Positions 30,609 to 40,172 are shown, numbered from the stretch's first letter. The stretch: DNA of 64,000 nt from Pseudomonadota bacterium (GCA_021812385.1 JAKANO010000002.1:1-64000), one strand, 5' to 3'. Translations and numbers: made by a program. The notes: generated from the letters alone by a model not told the origin.

Positions 30609-31346
30609 ATGCCTACAGGCACGCTCTACCTAATCCCCGTTCCGCTCGGCGATAGCCCTTTAGAAATGATCTTGCCGCAAGGCGTGCGCGACATCGCCGC
30701 CAAGCTCGACAGCTTCATCGTCGAGCATCCGAAAACCGCGCGCGCCTTCCTCAAACAAATCGCAACGCACACGCCTCTGCAAGAGCTCAAGCTGACGGTC
30801 TTAGACGAGCACACGCCTGAATCTGAGTTGCATGCTTTGCTGGAGCCGCTGCGGTCTGGCAAAGATGTTGGTCTGATATCCGAAGCCGGCTGTCCCGCAG
30901 TTGCCGACCCCGGCTCCAATCTCGTACGTCTGGCGCATCAACAAGGCATCCGCGTCACACCCCTGGTTGGCCCTTCTTCGATTTTATTAGCGCTTATGAC
31001 CAGTGGATTATCGGGACAGCGTTTCGCCTTCCACGGCTATTTGCCGGTAGACAAGACCGAGCGCAAAAGCAAACTGCAAGCCATAGAGCAAGCGGCGCGC
31101 AGTCACGATGAAACGCAAATTTTTATCGAAACGCCTTATCGCAATCGGCAGATGATGGAAGCCATCATGGAAAGCTGCGGCGCTGAAACGTCGTTGTGTG
31201 TCGCAACCGATGTCAGCCTGGCGACAGAAATGATCTTGACCAAGCGCGTGGCCGAATGGAAAAAGCAGCTACCCGAAATCGACAAACGACCCACGGTATT
31301 TTTACTGCACGCACCAGGATTGTCGAAAAAGTCTAAGCCTCGCTAA
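30609..31346 (+). CDS. SAM-dependent methyltransferase, tetrapyrrole-methylase (RsmI-like) fold
   Basis: Protein of 245 aa. GTLYLIPVPLGD at the start and GLISEAGCPAVADPGS are typical of the RsmI-related branch (RsmI has a similar EAGTPxISDPG). It may 2'-O-methylate RNA, but substrate and site are unknown; RsmI itself has a longer C-terminal region. It follows yceF by 19 bases. Its 3' end overlaps the convergent Rof-like gene by 14 bases. Confidence 0.8.
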   Translation: MPTGTLYLIPVPLGDSPLEMILPQGVRDIAAKLDSFIVEHPKTARAFLKQIATHTPLQELKLTVLDEHTPESELHALLEPLRSGKDVGLISEAGCPAVADPGSNLVRLAHQQGIRVTPLVGPSSILLALMTSGLSGQRFAFHGYLPVDKTERKSKLQAIEQAARSHDETQIFIETPYRNRQMMEAIMESCGAETSLCVATDVSLATEMILTKRVAEWKKQLPEIDKRPTVFLLHAPGLSKKSKPR

Positions 31347-31554
31347 AGCTTTTGATTTGATCCAAGCGGATCACCTGCTCTACGCCCGTGGCATCGCGAA
31401 ACTTCAACCACTCCGCACCGCCCTGGGTATAAACATCCAAGGCCAGCCCCTCCAGCGCAACACCACTCGCCAGCCGCAATTTCAGCGGAATACGCCGCAA
31501 CACCGCGAACTCCAGCAGCTCATGCTGCATGCACGAAATCGGCTGGTAATCCAT
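31333..31554 (-). CDS. rof: Rof (YaeO)-like Rho-binding antiterminator
   Basis: Protein of 73 aa. DYQPISCMQHELLEFAVLRR followed by five short strands with EGLALDVYTQGGAEWL matches the Rof/YaeO family, an Sm-like fold that binds Rho and reduces termination. It lies five bases upstream of the sppA stop region, on the same strand, so it may share the sppA transcript or be a short downstream gene of it. No structure-specific residue confirms Rho binding. Confidence 0.65.
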   Translation of the reverse strand: MDYQPISCMQHELLEFAVLRRIPLKLRLASGVALEGLALDVYTQGGAEWLKFRDATGVEQVIRLDQIKSFSEA

Positions 31555-31559
31555 CAGCG

Positions 31560-32501
31560 TTAACGCAGTTTAGTGGAGGTCATGGAAGACACAAACGCCT
31601 CGGCACTCGCTGCGCCGAAGCGCTTGGCAAAGCGATCGGCGAAACTCTGGCGTGGCGTGTAGTCGACAATGTCTTCGGCCTTGATGACATCGCGCGCCAC
31701 CGACTCGGTGCTGCCGTAGGCATCCGCCAAACCCAGCTCGATGCTGCGCGCGCCGGTCCAGATCAAGCCGCTGAACATGCCTTCGGTTTCCTTCAAGCGC
31801 GCGCCGCGACCGGCTTTGACGGTGTTGATGAATTGTTGGTGGATCTCCTCCAGCATGCTGAGTGCAAATTCTTTTTGTTTTGGATCGACGGGTGAGAACG
31901 GATCGAGAAAGCCCTTGTTCTCACCCGCCGTCATCAAGCGCCGGTCAACGCCGAGTTTCTCCATGGTGCCGGTGAAACCGAAGCCGTCCATCAACACGCC
32001 GATGGAGCCGACCAGCGAAGCTTTATCGACAAATATCTTGTCCGCCGCGACCGCGACGTAATAACCACCCGATGCGCAAATATCGTCAACCACGACGTAC
32101 AAAGGCATCTTGGGATTTTTCGCTTTCAGGCGTTTGATCTCGTCGTTGATCTGCCCTGCTTGCACCGGGCTGCCGCCCGGGCTATTGATGCGCAGGATCA
32201 CGCCCTTGACATGCTTGGCCTTGAACGCCGCTTGCAGCCCTTCGATGATGCGGTCCGCGCTGGCTTGGCTATCCGGGGCGATCACGCCTTCCAGGCTCAC
32301 CAGGGCGGTATGATCCTTGGCCGAGGGCAATTCGCTATGGTCCATCAAGCCCATCACCAGAAACAGCACCAAGAATAAATAGATCAAGCCGGCGAGCTTG
32401 AAAAAGATGCTCCACTTGCGTGCGCGGCGCTGCTCGGTAACGGCGGCCAATGCGACTTTTTCCAGCGTCTGGCGTTCCCAGTTTTCGACTTGCTCACTCA
32501 T
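31560..32501 (-). CDS. sppA: SppA-type S49 signal peptide peptidase
   Basis: Protein of 313 aa, the short single-domain form. A membrane anchor spans about residues 31-52; the catalytic Ser is S144 in DDICASGGYY and the Lys is K196 in TAGENKGFLDPF, giving the Ser-Lys dyad. It degrades cleaved signal peptides in the membrane with its active site on the periplasmic side. It is adjacent to the Rieske gene (two-base gap), in the conserved rluC-HAD-Rieske-sppA order. Confidence 0.92.
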   Translation of the reverse strand: MSEQVENWERQTLEKVALAAVTEQRRARKWSIFFKLAGLIYLFLVLFLVMGLMDHSELPSAKDHTALVSLEGVIAPDSQASADRIIEGLQAAFKAKHVKGVILRINSPGGSPVQAGQINDEIKRLKAKNPKMPLYVVVDDICASGGYYVAVAADKIFVDKASLVGSIGVLMDGFGFTGTMEKLGVDRRLMTAGENKGFLDPFSPVDPKQKEFALSMLEEIHQQFINTVKAGRGARLKETEGMFSGLIWTGARSIELGLADAYGSTESVARDVIKAEDIVDYTPRQSFADRFAKRFGAASAEAFVSSMTSTKLR

Positions 32502-32503
32502 GC

Positions 32504-32857
32504 TTAATCATTCCCTTCGATTAAAAAAATCTGCCCATCGCGTTCCAGCACTTTCAGCTTATGCAAGCCGCGGCCGTTACAAGGTCCACCGCGACAAGCG
32601 CCCGATTCGGGATCATATAATGCGCCATGCGTGGCGCATACAAAATACAATCCGGAAAGCTCGAAAAACTCGCCGTGATTGAAGTCCAGTTCCACCGGCA
32701 CATGCCCACAACGATTGAGGTAAGCCACCGGCGCGCCATCGTAGCGCACCACAAAAGCGGGAGTCGCTTCGCCAGCCCATTGCACTTCGAAACGCACGCC
32801 CAAGCCACCTTCTTCCAAGGCGCTGGCGGCGCAAATCAAGCGTTCGCCAACAGCCAT
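32504..32857 (-). CDS. Rieske [2Fe-2S] ferredoxin-like protein
   Basis: Protein of 117 aa from the ATG at 32857. Cluster ligands are visible as CGH (in NRCGHVPVEL) and CATH, about 25 residues later, the CxH...CxxH pattern of Rieske proteins. It should be a small soluble electron carrier; its redox partner is unknown. It overlaps the HAD phosphatase gene by 22 bases. The pair with sppA is conserved in betaproteobacteria. Confidence 0.87.
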   Translation of the reverse strand: MAVGERLICAASALEEGGLGVRFEVQWAGEATPAFVVRYDGAPVAYLNRCGHVPVELDFNHGEFFELSGLYFVCATHGALYDPESGACRGGPCNGRGLHKLKVLERDGQIFLIEGND

Positions 32858-33492
32858 TGCTCCAACTCTCCCATTTGATCCAAGCAAGCCAGCGGCGCAT
32901 GCGCCAGCAACTCGTCGCGCGGATGCGCTCCATAGCTCACCGCCAAAGCCGCCACGCCGGCATTCTGCGCCATTTGCAAATCATGGCTGGTGTCGCCGAT
33001 CATCAGCGTGCGTGAGCGCGTCGCGCCCAGTTCGTCCATGAGCTGTTCCAGCATTTCCGGATGCGGCTTGGAAAAGCATTCGTCGGCGCAGCGCGTGCTG
33101 TGGAAATACATGCCCAAACCGGTCTGCTCCAGCACCCGATTCAGGCCGCGCCGGCTTTTGCCGGTGGCCACGCCCAATAAAAACCCGGCCTGATGCAGAT
33201 CGCGCACGATGCGCTCGGCGCCGTCGAATAGCGGGATGTCTGCGTCCTGGCTCAAGAAATGATGCCGGTAACGATCCACCAGCTTGGGGTAATCCGCCTC
33301 CGGCAAGCTCGGCAACAAATGCGCGATGGCCTCGGTCAGCCCCAGGCCGATGATGTGCCGCGAGGCCTGCTCGCTCGGTACTTCCAAGCCCAAATCGCGG
33401 CACGCGCCCTGGATCGAGGCGACGATGGCGCCGGCCGAATCCATGAGCGTTCCGTCCCAATCGAATACTATTAAATCAAAATGTTGCGGCAT
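32836..33492 (-). CDS. HAD-superfamily phosphatase (Gph-like)
   Basis: Protein of 218 aa. HAD motif I is FDWDGTLMDS (nucleophilic Asp), motif II ATGKSRRG, motif III Lys in SKPHPEML and motif IV IGDTSHDLQMA, with a small helical cap between I and II. Closest to phosphoglycolate or pyrophosphate phosphatases, but the substrate is not resolvable. It follows rluC by four bases. Confidence 0.87.
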   Translation of the reverse strand: MPQHFDLIVFDWDGTLMDSAGAIVASIQGACRDLGLEVPSEQASRHIIGLGLTEAIAHLLPSLPEADYPKLVDRYRHHFLSQDADIPLFDGAERIVRDLHQAGFLLGVATGKSRRGLNRVLEQTGLGMYFHSTRCADECFSKPHPEMLEQLMDELGATRSRTLMIGDTSHDLQMAQNAGVAALAVSYGAHPRDELLAHAPLACLDQMGELEQWLLANA

Positions 33493-33496
33493 ATTC

Positions 33497-34444
33497 TTAA
33501 GAAGTTAATGTAGATATGAATCGGGCTAAGTCCGGTGGCAAGGGCGCTTCCAAATGCAGCGGCTCTCCGCTCAAGGGATGGGCGAAGTCCAAGGAGAATG
33601 CGTGCAGGAACATGCGTTTCAAGCCCTGCTTGGCCAATTGTTTGTTGAGCGGGAAGTCGCCGTATTTATCGTCGCCGGCGATGGGGTAGCCCAGATGCGC
33701 CAGGTGCACCCGGATCTGGTGCGTGCGCCCGGTTTTCAGTTCAGCCTCTAATAAGGTGTATTCCGCAAAAGCTTGGCGCAAATAAAAAATGGTGTGGGAA
33801 GCCTGACCGTCCTCGACCACCGAGACCCGGCGCTCGCCGTCCTCGGTCAGGTATTTGTGCAATTTCAGTTTGACGATGCGTTTTTGGTCATGCCACACGC
33901 CCTTGACCAGGGTCAAATAGCGCTTTTCCACCCCGCCGTCGCGCATCAGGGCGTGCATTTTGGTCAGCGCCGAGCGTTTTTTGGCCAAAATCAGCACGCC
34001 GGAGGTCTCTTTATCCAGGCGGTGCACCAGTTCCAGGAACTTCAGCTCCGGCCGTTCCCAGCGCAATTGCTCGATCACCCCGCGCGAAATGCCGCTGCCG
34101 CCATGCACGGCGAAACCGGACGGCTTATCGATGACCAATAAGGCATCGTCCTCATACAGCGTCACCCCCGCCAGGCGCGCGCTAAGTGCTTGAGGCGGCG
34201 GCGTATCCACCTTCTTGGCCGAGAGCCGGATGGGCGGGATGCGCAGCTTGTCGCCGAGTTCCAGGCGGTAGGTCGCATCCACCCGGCCGCTGTTGACCCG
34301 TACCTCGCCACTGCGCAGGATGCGGTACAGGTGGCTTTTGGGCACGCCCTTCAGATGGCGCACCAAAAAATTGTCGATGCGCTGCCCCACAGAGGATTCG
34401 TCAATCTCCAGCCAAGTAACGGATTCTTTGCCTAAATCATTCAT
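33497..34444 (-). CDS. rluC: RluC, 23S rRNA pseudouridine synthase
   Basis: Protein of 315 aa from the ATG at 34444; a longer frame to 34534 lacks family character. An S4 RNA-binding domain (SHLYRILRSGEVRVNSGRV) is followed by a catalytic domain with ELVHRLDKETSGVLILAKK, in which the Asp attacks uridine. RluC modifies 23S U955, U2504 and U2580 (E. coli numbers). It is divergent from rne, as is common. Confidence 0.93.
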   Translation of the reverse strand: MNDLGKESVTWLEIDESSVGQRIDNFLVRHLKGVPKSHLYRILRSGEVRVNSGRVDATYRLELGDKLRIPPIRLSAKKVDTPPPQALSARLAGVTLYEDDALLVIDKPSGFAVHGGSGISRGVIEQLRWERPELKFLELVHRLDKETSGVLILAKKRSALTKMHALMRDGGVEKRYLTLVKGVWHDQKRIVKLKLHKYLTEDGERRVSVVEDGQASHTIFYLRQAFAEYTLLEAELKTGRTHQIRVHLAHLGYPIAGDDKYGDFPLNKQLAKQGLKRMFLHAFSLDFAHPLSGEPLHLEAPLPPDLARFISTLTS

Positions 34445-34968
34445 TATGCTTATACTGTTTAATCCGGTCATGGCTGCGAATAGCATCGAAGGTGCGTTCG
34501 AGACCATTACGGGACGGCTTAGTTTCTGTTGCACGTGGTACGGTTAATCGTACAGAAGAGCGGCTTTCTGACCCAGCTTGCACGGCAAGCGTATATAAGT
34601 CATCTAAGCCCCACGTTAAATAGATCAAGTCGAACAACAAAATGGTTAACTCGCTCACCATCAGACAAAAGCAGCGATAGTACTTGAATTACGCGCTCAC
34701 AGCACATGGATAAAGCTCCGGCGGATAAACAGCCGGGGTGAAGCAAACGAGATGATCAACCTAGCCCGCTCGCAATCGGATATGCACAATTCCCTCAGCA
34801 GCCCGCTTATTTCCTTAGTCCTCCCGCATGCTTCAACAGCAGACAAACCTATGTTTAGAATGGCAACGTATCTACAATCTGGTCTAATTTTTTACTGACC
34901 ACGCCATTAGGCGCCGCTACCCAGCGCTGTTTGTCGACCCGTGTTATTGAGCGCGGGAGACCCTAAAA
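34445..34968 (+). promoter_or_regulatory. rne upstream region, probably a long regulated 5' UTR
   Basis: 524 bases between rluC and rne with no supportable gene. It contains several small stems, such as ccggc/gccgg near 34717-34733, and ends with a ggga ribosome site before the ATG. RNase E in enterobacteria autoregulates through a ~360-base 5' UTR; an equivalent here is inference. Divergent promoters for rluC and rne must also lie here. Confidence 0.5.
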
Positions 34969-37542
34969 ATGAAACGCATGTTGTTTAACGCTACGCAAGC
35001 TGAAGAGTTGCGCGTAGCCATCGTCGATGGCCAAAAGCTCGTCGACCTCGATATCGAATCCTCTACCAAAGAGCAACGCAAAAGCAATATTTACAAGGGC
35101 ATTATTACCCGCATCGAGCCTAGTCTCGAAGCCGCCTTTGTCGATTATGGCGCCGAGCGCCATGGCTTCCTTCCTTTTAAAGAAATCGCCCGCGCCTATT
35201 TCAAGCAAGGCGTGGACGTCGGTCGCACCAGCATTCAAGAGGCGATGAAAGAAGGCCAAGAAGTCATCGTCCAAGTGGAAAAAGACGAACGCGGCAACAA
35301 AGGCGCAGCCCTCACCACCTTCATCAGCTTAGCCGGCCGTTATTTGGTATTAATGCCGAACAACCCGCGCGGCGGCGGCGTTTCGCGCCGCGTCGAGGGC
35401 GAAGAACGCGACGAATTGCGCGACCTGATGGCGCAACTGGAAGTACCGCAAGGGATGAGCGTCATCGCTCGCACCGCCGGTATTGGCCGCAATCTCGAAG
35501 AACTCCAGTGGGATCTCAAATACTTGCTGAACCTTTGGCAAGCGATTGAGGAAGCTTCAAGCTCACAAAAAGGCACGTTCTTGATTTATCAGGAAGGCAG
35601 CCTGGTGATCCGCGCCATTCGCGATTATTTCCATCCGGAGATTGGCGAAATCCTGATCGACACCGAAGAAATCTACGATCAAGCGCATCAGTTCATGAGC
35701 CACGTGATGCCCAACAACGTGAATCGCATCAAGCTCTATACCGACGATGTGCCGCTGTTTTCACGCTTTCAGATCGAGCATCAAATTGAATCGGCCTATT
35801 CGCGCGAAGTCACGCTGCCCTCCGGCGGCGCGATCGTGATCGACCATACCGAGGCCTTGGTCTCGGTAGACGTCAACTCGGCACGCTCCACGCGCGGCGC
35901 CGATATCGAAGAAACCGCCTTGCGCACCAATTCAGAAGCAGCGGATGAAATCGCACGCCAACTACGCCTGCGCGACTTGGGCGGCCTGGTCGTAATCGAC
36001 TTCATCGACATGGAAAGCAACCGCAACCAGCGCGAAGTAGAAAAACGCCTGAGCGACGCCCTGCACTTGGATCGTGCCCGGGTGCAAATGGGCAAGATTT
36101 CGCGCTTCGGCCTGCTCGAGCTTTCGCGCCAACGCCTGCAGCCCAGCCTGGGTGAAACCAGCCATGCAGTGTGCCCGCGTTGCAATGGCACCGGACATAT
36201 TCGCGGTACCGAATCCACCGCTTTGCACATCATGCGCATCATCCAAGAAGAAGCCATGAAGGAAAGCACTGCGGCCATCCACGCGCAAATCCCCGTGGAT
36301 GTCGCAACCTTCCTGTTGAATGAAAAACGTGCCGATATCTGGAAGATCGAAGCGCGCTTCAAAGTGAGCGTGGTACTCATCCCTAATCTCAATTTGGAAA
36401 CGCCGCATTACAGCGTGACGCGTCTTAAATCGGACGAAGTGGCCGAAATCGACAAGCCCAGCTACGAGCTCGCCGCCACACCCGAGCAAGGTGCAGAACC
36501 GACCGCTGCCGGCGGTGAGCCAACCAAGCCACGCCAAATCGCCGTGGTGCGCGACATCACGCCAACCCAGCCCGCCCCGCAGCAAACGGTCAGCGTTACC
36601 CCAGAGAAGCCTGGCTTCTTGGGGAAAATAGGTGGCTGGCTAGAAGGCCTGTTTGCCGAGAAGAAAGAAGAGCCTACGCCTACCCCCAAGCGTAGCGCCG
36701 TGCGCAGTGATCGCGAACGCGGTCCGCGCCATGGCCGCGACCGCAACGCCCGACGCGATGGCCGTGGACAAGCGCGCCCGGAAACAGCGCAGCGCCCACC
36801 CCGCAACGAACCGGCGAAAGCAGCCCCAGCCGAAAAACCCGCGGAAGCAGCCGCATTGACCGAAGGCCAAGAACGCAGCAAACGCGGTCGTCGCGGGCGC
36901 GGCGGACGTGATCGTGGAGAACGCGGCGAACGCCCTGAGCGTGAAGCACAGCCCGCACGCGAAGCAGCCGTAGAGACGGAATCCCTGGCGACTGAAGTGA
37001 CGGCTACCCCGCGTGCAGAGCGCCCAGAACGTGGCGAACGCCCACCGCGTAATCGTGGCCGTGGCGAACGTACACCGCGCCCGGAACGTGCCCCGCAAGT
37101 TGCATCAGAGGCAATGCCTTCAAGCGTGGAAGCAGAGACAATGCAAACCAAGGTTGAAGCGCCGGCCCCTGTACTGGCAGCAAGCCAGACCAGTCAGAGC
37201 GAATTGCCCTTCATCCCGCAAGAGCCGGCACCCGCTCCTGTCGTCGTCGCGCCGATTGTTGTTGAGGAACCGCGCATCGAACCAGCCGTGGCCGCTCCGA
37301 CACCTGCCCCCGTTGTGGAAGCAGCGCCACCCACGCCTGCGCCGAAATTTGAGCCGGTCAACTTGGAGGCCGCTGGCTTAGTTATGATCGAGACCAGCCG
37401 CGACAAAGTGGCCGCAACGCCGCTACAACAGGAAGAACCGGACAAGGGTCCGCGTGGACCGCGCCCTAAGCCAGCCTGGGCGCAGCAGCAAAACGTTCCC
37501 AGCGAACCGATGCAGCAAGTAGAAACCCGCGACAATCCCTAG
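34969..37542 (+). CDS. rne: RNase E
   Basis: Protein of 857 aa. Catalytic half: S1 domain near 37-120, 5' sensor, and DNase I-like domain with the Mg-binding Asp residues in [13 protein letters not shown] and [10 protein letters not shown]; the Zn-link Cys pair CPRC is at 402-405, almost the E. coli position. After residue 530 comes a disordered half with a short amphipathic segment, [14 protein letters not shown] (about 549-562), resembling the membrane-binding helix, then Arg-rich blocks and a Pro/Ala tail. It initiates mRNA decay and processes rRNA and tRNA; the tail is the degradosome scaffold. Confidence 0.96.
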   Translation: MKRMLFNATQAEELRVAIVDGQKLVDLDIESSTKEQRKSNIYKGIITRIEPSLEAAFVDYGAERHGFLPFKEIARAYFKQGVDVGRTSIQEAMKEGQEVIVQVEKDERGNKGAALTTFISLAGRYLVLMPNNPRGGGVSRRVEGEERDELRDLMAQLEVPQGMSVIARTAGIGRNLEELQWDLKYLLNLWQAIEEASSSQKGTFLIYQEGSLVIRAIRDYFHPEIGEILIDTEEIYDQAHQFMSHVMPNNVNRIKLYTDDVPLFSRFQIEHQIESAYSREVTLPSGGAIVIDHTEALVSVDVNSARSTRGADIEETALRTNSEAADEIARQLRLRDLGGLVVIDFIDMESNRNQREVEKRLSDALHLDRARVQMGKISRFGLLELSRQRLQPSLGETSHAVCPRCNGTGHIRGTESTALHIMRIIQEEAMKESTAAIHAQIPVDVATFLLNEKRADIWKIEARFKVSVVLIPNLNLETPHYSVTRLKSDEVAEIDKPSYELAATPEQGAEPTAAGGEPTKPRQIAVVRDITPTQPAPQQTVSVTPEKPGFLGKIGGWLEGLFAEKKEEPTPTPKRSAVRSDRERGPRHGRDRNARRDGRGQARPETAQRPPRNEPAKAAPAEKPAEAAALTEGQERSKRGRRGRGGRDRGERGERPEREAQPAREAAVETESLATEVTATPRAERPERGERPPRNRGRGERTPRPERAPQVASEAMPSSVEAETMQTKVEAPAPVLAASQTSQSELPFIPQEPAPAPVVVAPIVVEEPRIEPAVAAPTPAPVVEAAPPTPAPKFEPVNLEAAGLVMIETSRDKVAATPLQQEEPDKGPRGPRPKPAWAQQQNVPSEPMQQVETRDNP

Positions 37543-37566
37543 ACGGATTCCGCATCTGTGGTCGCC

Positions 37567-37597
37567 AACGCCGCGCACTTACGCGGCGTTGTGTTTT
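37567..37597 (+). terminator. Terminator after rne
   Basis: A 9-bp stem aacgccgcg / cgcggcgtt with a six-base loop, then gtgtttt. It begins 24 bases past the rne stop and may act for both converging genes. Confidence 0.75.
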
Positions 37598-37606
37598 CCG
37601 CCACCG

Positions 37607-38098
37607 CTATTTAGGACTCAAGTTTTTTTCGCGTACCAAGTGTTCAATGAAACCTTGGCCGGCATCTTCCACCATATCCAGAACGCGCTCGAAACCAGCC
37701 GCGCCGCCATAATACGGATCCGGCACTTCGCGCTCGAGAAAATTTTTGCTGTACGCCATGAACAAGCCCAGCTTATGCGCATGCGCATCCGGGCAGCGCT
37801 CTTGCATGCGCGACAAATTGTCCATATCCATCGCCAGGATGTAATCGAACTCGATAAAATCGCGCGGACCGACTTGTCGCCCCCGCAGGCGCGATAAATT
37901 GTAGCCGCGCTTCTGGCCCGCCGCTTGCGCGCGGCCATCGGGCGCATCGCCGATGTGATAATCATGCGTTCCGGCGGAATCAATATAGATATGCGCAGAC
38001 AATCCTGCTGCTTCCACCTGGCTGCGAAATGCAGCCTCCGCCGTCGGCGACCTACAAATATTACCCATGCAAACGAACAACACCTTTATGGCCATCAT
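37607..38098 (-). CDS. Low-molecular-weight protein tyrosine phosphatase
   Basis: Protein of 163 aa from the ATG at 38098 (a second ATG follows at once). The P-loop VCMGNICRSPTAEAAF (CX5R) and the general-acid Asp in VPDPYYGG are intact. Such enzymes act on phosphotyrosine proteins, including BY-kinases of capsule export, but no kinase or capsule genes are nearby. It is convergent with rne. Confidence 0.9.
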   Translation of the reverse strand: MMAIKVLFVCMGNICRSPTAEAAFRSQVEAAGLSAHIYIDSAGTHDYHIGDAPDGRAQAAGQKRGYNLSRLRGRQVGPRDFIEFDYILAMDMDNLSRMQERCPDAHAHKLGLFMAYSKNFLEREVPDPYYGGAAGFERVLDMVEDAGQGFIEHLVREKNLSPK

Positions 38099-38216
38099 TT
38101 GTCTCAACAGTATTGGGGGGACACTACACAACGCGCATTAAAGCGATAAATTGATCCAGTCCATAATAACAAATCAACTGCTTACTGGATATTTTCGGGA
38201 ATCTTTTCAGGGTGCA

Positions 38217-38951
38217 TCAAGGCCGACGTAACCGGCTTGATAATGTCTTTTTGCGCGCAAGCTGCGTTAGCGTCAATGTCTGGGCAAACTGCTCGCTACG
38301 CTGAATATGATGTTTAATCAGCGTGCGAACCTTCACGACTTCACGATTCAGCAATGCAGAAAGGATCTCATTGTGCTCTTTGTACGTGCGCGCAACGCGT
38401 TCAGGATCATGAAAGTCCACGCGGCGGATGACGCGAATATGATCGTTGATGTCTCGAAGATACCTTACCAGGATGGAATTTCCGCCGCCCACGGCGAGTG
38501 CGATATGAAATGATTCGTCCTGTTGCTCCATGAAACTGGAGGAAATCTTTTTGGGTAACTTGTGCGGCGACCATACCTCAATCAATTGTTCAACTTCTTT
38601 TGTTGGCATATGCGTGCAAGCATCCTCCACTGCGGCAATTTCAAGCGCCATGCGCACTCGGTAATACTCTGATAGTTCCTCAATATTGATTTGCCGAATG
38701 AAGCAGCCTTGTTTGGAGCGAATGGTTAAGTGCCCCTCGTTTTCCAGTCTTAGCAAGGCTTCCCTGACCGGCGTGCGGCTAACTTCAAAATAATCCGCTA
38801 ATTCTGTTTCCGTTATTCTGCTTCCTGGATACAGCTCAAAACTTAAAATCATTTCACGCAAGGTGTTATAGATATCCTCGGCGGCAACCGCGCGGCGCGG
38901 CGCGGTTTCCTCGATTCTCTCTGGCATTTGTTCTAAATCGACACGTTTCAT
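38217..38951 (-). CDS. GntR/FCD-family transcriptional regulator of the ureide operon
   Basis: Protein of 244 aa from the ATG at 38951. The N-terminal winged helix has ITETELADYFEVSRTPVREALLRLENEG and the C-terminal helical FCD domain has metal or ligand-binding His and Asp residues (DESFHIALA, KEHNEILSALLN). FCD regulators usually repress and are released by a small-molecule ligand. It is divergent from the biuret-type operon, and a TTGTATACAA palindrome covers the predicted start site of that operon, so it most likely senses an operon substrate or intermediate. Confidence 0.85.
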   Translation of the reverse strand: MKRVDLEQMPERIEETAPRRAVAAEDIYNTLREMILSFELYPGSRITETELADYFEVSRTPVREALLRLENEGHLTIRSKQGCFIRQINIEELSEYYRVRMALEIAAVEDACTHMPTKEVEQLIEVWSPHKLPKKISSSFMEQQDESFHIALAVGGGNSILVRYLRDINDHIRVIRRVDFHDPERVARTYKEHNEILSALLNREVVKVRTLIKHHIQRSEQFAQTLTLTQLARKKTLSSRLRRP

Positions 38952-39020
38952 GGATTCGTTGCGCTTGCTATCTGCCTGGATTGGACACAAGCCATGATAC
39001 CAAAACCACGACAAACTTCC

Positions 39021-39037
39021 TGCACCAACCCCATGCA
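39021..39037 (+). promoter_or_regulatory. Weak NtrC-like site
   Basis: TGCACCA-N6-TGCA (TGCACCAACCCCATGCA): an exact left half of the NtrC consensus and a partial right half. A second TGCACCA starts at 39034. It lies 45 bp upstream of the better site at 39066, in the spacing range of paired enhancer sites. Confidence 0.4.
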
Positions 39038-39065
39038 CCAAGTTGATATCACTTCCCCCTGAATA

Positions 39066-39082
39066 TGCTCCACCGTGGTGCA
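39066..39082 (+). promoter_or_regulatory. NtrC-like enhancer site
   Basis: TGCTCCACCGTGGTGCA agrees with the 17-bp NtrC consensus (TGCACYAWAWTRGTGCA) at all but one position of the two conserved arms. Its centre is about 130 bp upstream of the predicted sigma-54 start, a usual enhancer distance. Confidence 0.6.
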
Positions 39083-39101
39083 GATATTTCGCCTATCTGC
39101 A
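39079..39101. promoter_or_regulatory. Inverted repeat tgcagata-N7-tatctgca
   Basis: Perfect 8-bp arms with a 7-bp spacer, overlapping the NtrC-like site by four bases. It could be a second operator for the GntR regulator or for autoregulation of its gene. Confidence 0.45.
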
Positions 39102-39179
39102 ACGCGTGCCTTTGTTTTTTCATGCGTCAAAACCCCAAATAAGCTGCTAATCAAGACTCCAATTGATCAGGACTAACCA

Positions 39180-39195
39180 TGGCACGCTATTTGCG
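39180..39195 (+). promoter_or_regulatory. Sigma-54 promoter of the ureide operon
   Basis: TGGCACGCTATTTGCG: GG and GC are separated by exactly ten bases, and the element matches the RpoN consensus TGGCACG-N4-TTGC in full. Predicted transcription start near 39206, 63 bases before the first gene. Confidence 0.75.
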
Positions 39196-39202
39196 TACAT
39201 CG

Positions 39203-39212
39203 TTGTATACAA
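39203..39212. promoter_or_regulatory. GntR-type operator palindrome
   Basis: TTGTATACAA, a perfect 10-bp palindrome of the type bound by FadR/VanR-subfamily regulators. It covers about -3 to +7 of the predicted start site, which would let the divergent FCD regulator block open-complex formation. Confidence 0.6.
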
Positions 39213-39268
39213 GATATTGAAAACCACAAAACGAATCCATTGAAGTCATCAATCTGAAAGGGAGCATC

Positions 39269-40135
39269 ATGAGAGCACTAAAGCCTTTAGCCAATAAAAA
39301 ACGTCAATCTGCAATCCAAATAAGCAAGAAATGGAGCAGCGTCTTATTTGCAAGCTGCATCACGACAGCCGCAGGCGCCGCCGACTGGTCTGACAACTAT
39401 GTCGGCTATCGCGTCGGCAATAAATTCCGAGAGCCATGCTGCACAACCACGGACATACACAAAGACATCTTGTCCTTTACGCACGTCAGCGGCTACAAAT
39501 ACGGGATCAACTTCTTTACTGCGGATTTTCTGAAGTCCGACTCCCATGACCCCGCCGCTAACGGTGGCGGCGGTGCGCAGGAGGTCTATGCCGTCTATCG
39601 CCATCAACTGCTGTTGAGCCCCGTCACGGGCAAATCCCTTGCCTTCGGACCGGTTAAGGAAATCGCCCTGACGGCCGGTATGGATTTGAACTCCAAAGAT
39701 GATGCATTTGGACCACGCGTACGTAAATTTGTGGTCGGCCCCACCTTCAAGTTCGATGTACCGGGCTTCTTCGATGTCAGCCTGCTCTATCGCACGGAAC
39801 ACAATCACAACGGCATCGTCGGCAAGTCCGTCACGTTCGATTCAACTTATGGCGTGAGCCTTGCTTGGGGAATTCCCATCAAAGCCATCAACGCCAAATT
39901 CAATGGTTTCTTGGATCACATTGGCCCAAAAGGGAAAGATGGTTTCGGTTTCGAAACCAAAGCGGAAACGCTGGCTCGCGCCTATCTGATGTTTGACGCC
40001 GGTAAATTGGCGGGCAAGCCCGACACCTTTTATGCGGGGGTTGGATACGAGTACTGGAATAACAAATTCGGGGGCAATGCCAATAATTACGGCAAGACCA
40101 GCGCGCCGATGCTCGCACTAGAAATGCACTTCTAA
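39269..40135 (+). CDS. Tsx-like nucleoside-channel family outer membrane protein
   Basis: Protein of 288 aa with a signal region ending near residue 37 (AAGAADWSDN). The mature part opens DWSDNYVGYRVGNKF, contains FTHVSGYKYGINFF and AQEVYAVYRHQLLLS, and ends in an aromatic residue (ALEMHF), as expected of a beta-barrel. The family relates to Tsx. First gene of the operon, with an aaaggga ribosome site. It probably lets the operon's substrate cross the outer membrane; the ligand is unknown. Confidence 0.75.
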   Translation: MRALKPLANKKRQSAIQISKKWSSVLFASCITTAAGAADWSDNYVGYRVGNKFREPCCTTTDIHKDILSFTHVSGYKYGINFFTADFLKSDSHDPAANGGGGAQEVYAVYRHQLLLSPVTGKSLAFGPVKEIALTAGMDLNSKDDAFGPRVRKFVVGPTFKFDVPGFFDVSLLYRTEHNHNGIVGKSVTFDSTYGVSLAWGIPIKAINAKFNGFLDHIGPKGKDGFGFETKAETLARAYLMFDAGKLAGKPDTFYAGVGYEYWNNKFGGNANNYGKTSAPMLALEMHF

Positions 40136-40172
40136 CCCAAACCCATTGCGATCACTTCAAGGAGTAATTTAT

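Noticed and set aside
34437..34661. A 74-codon ORF on the minus strand upstream of rluC
   Set aside because: It lies in the rluC-rne intergenic region with no ribosome site and no resemblance to a known protein.
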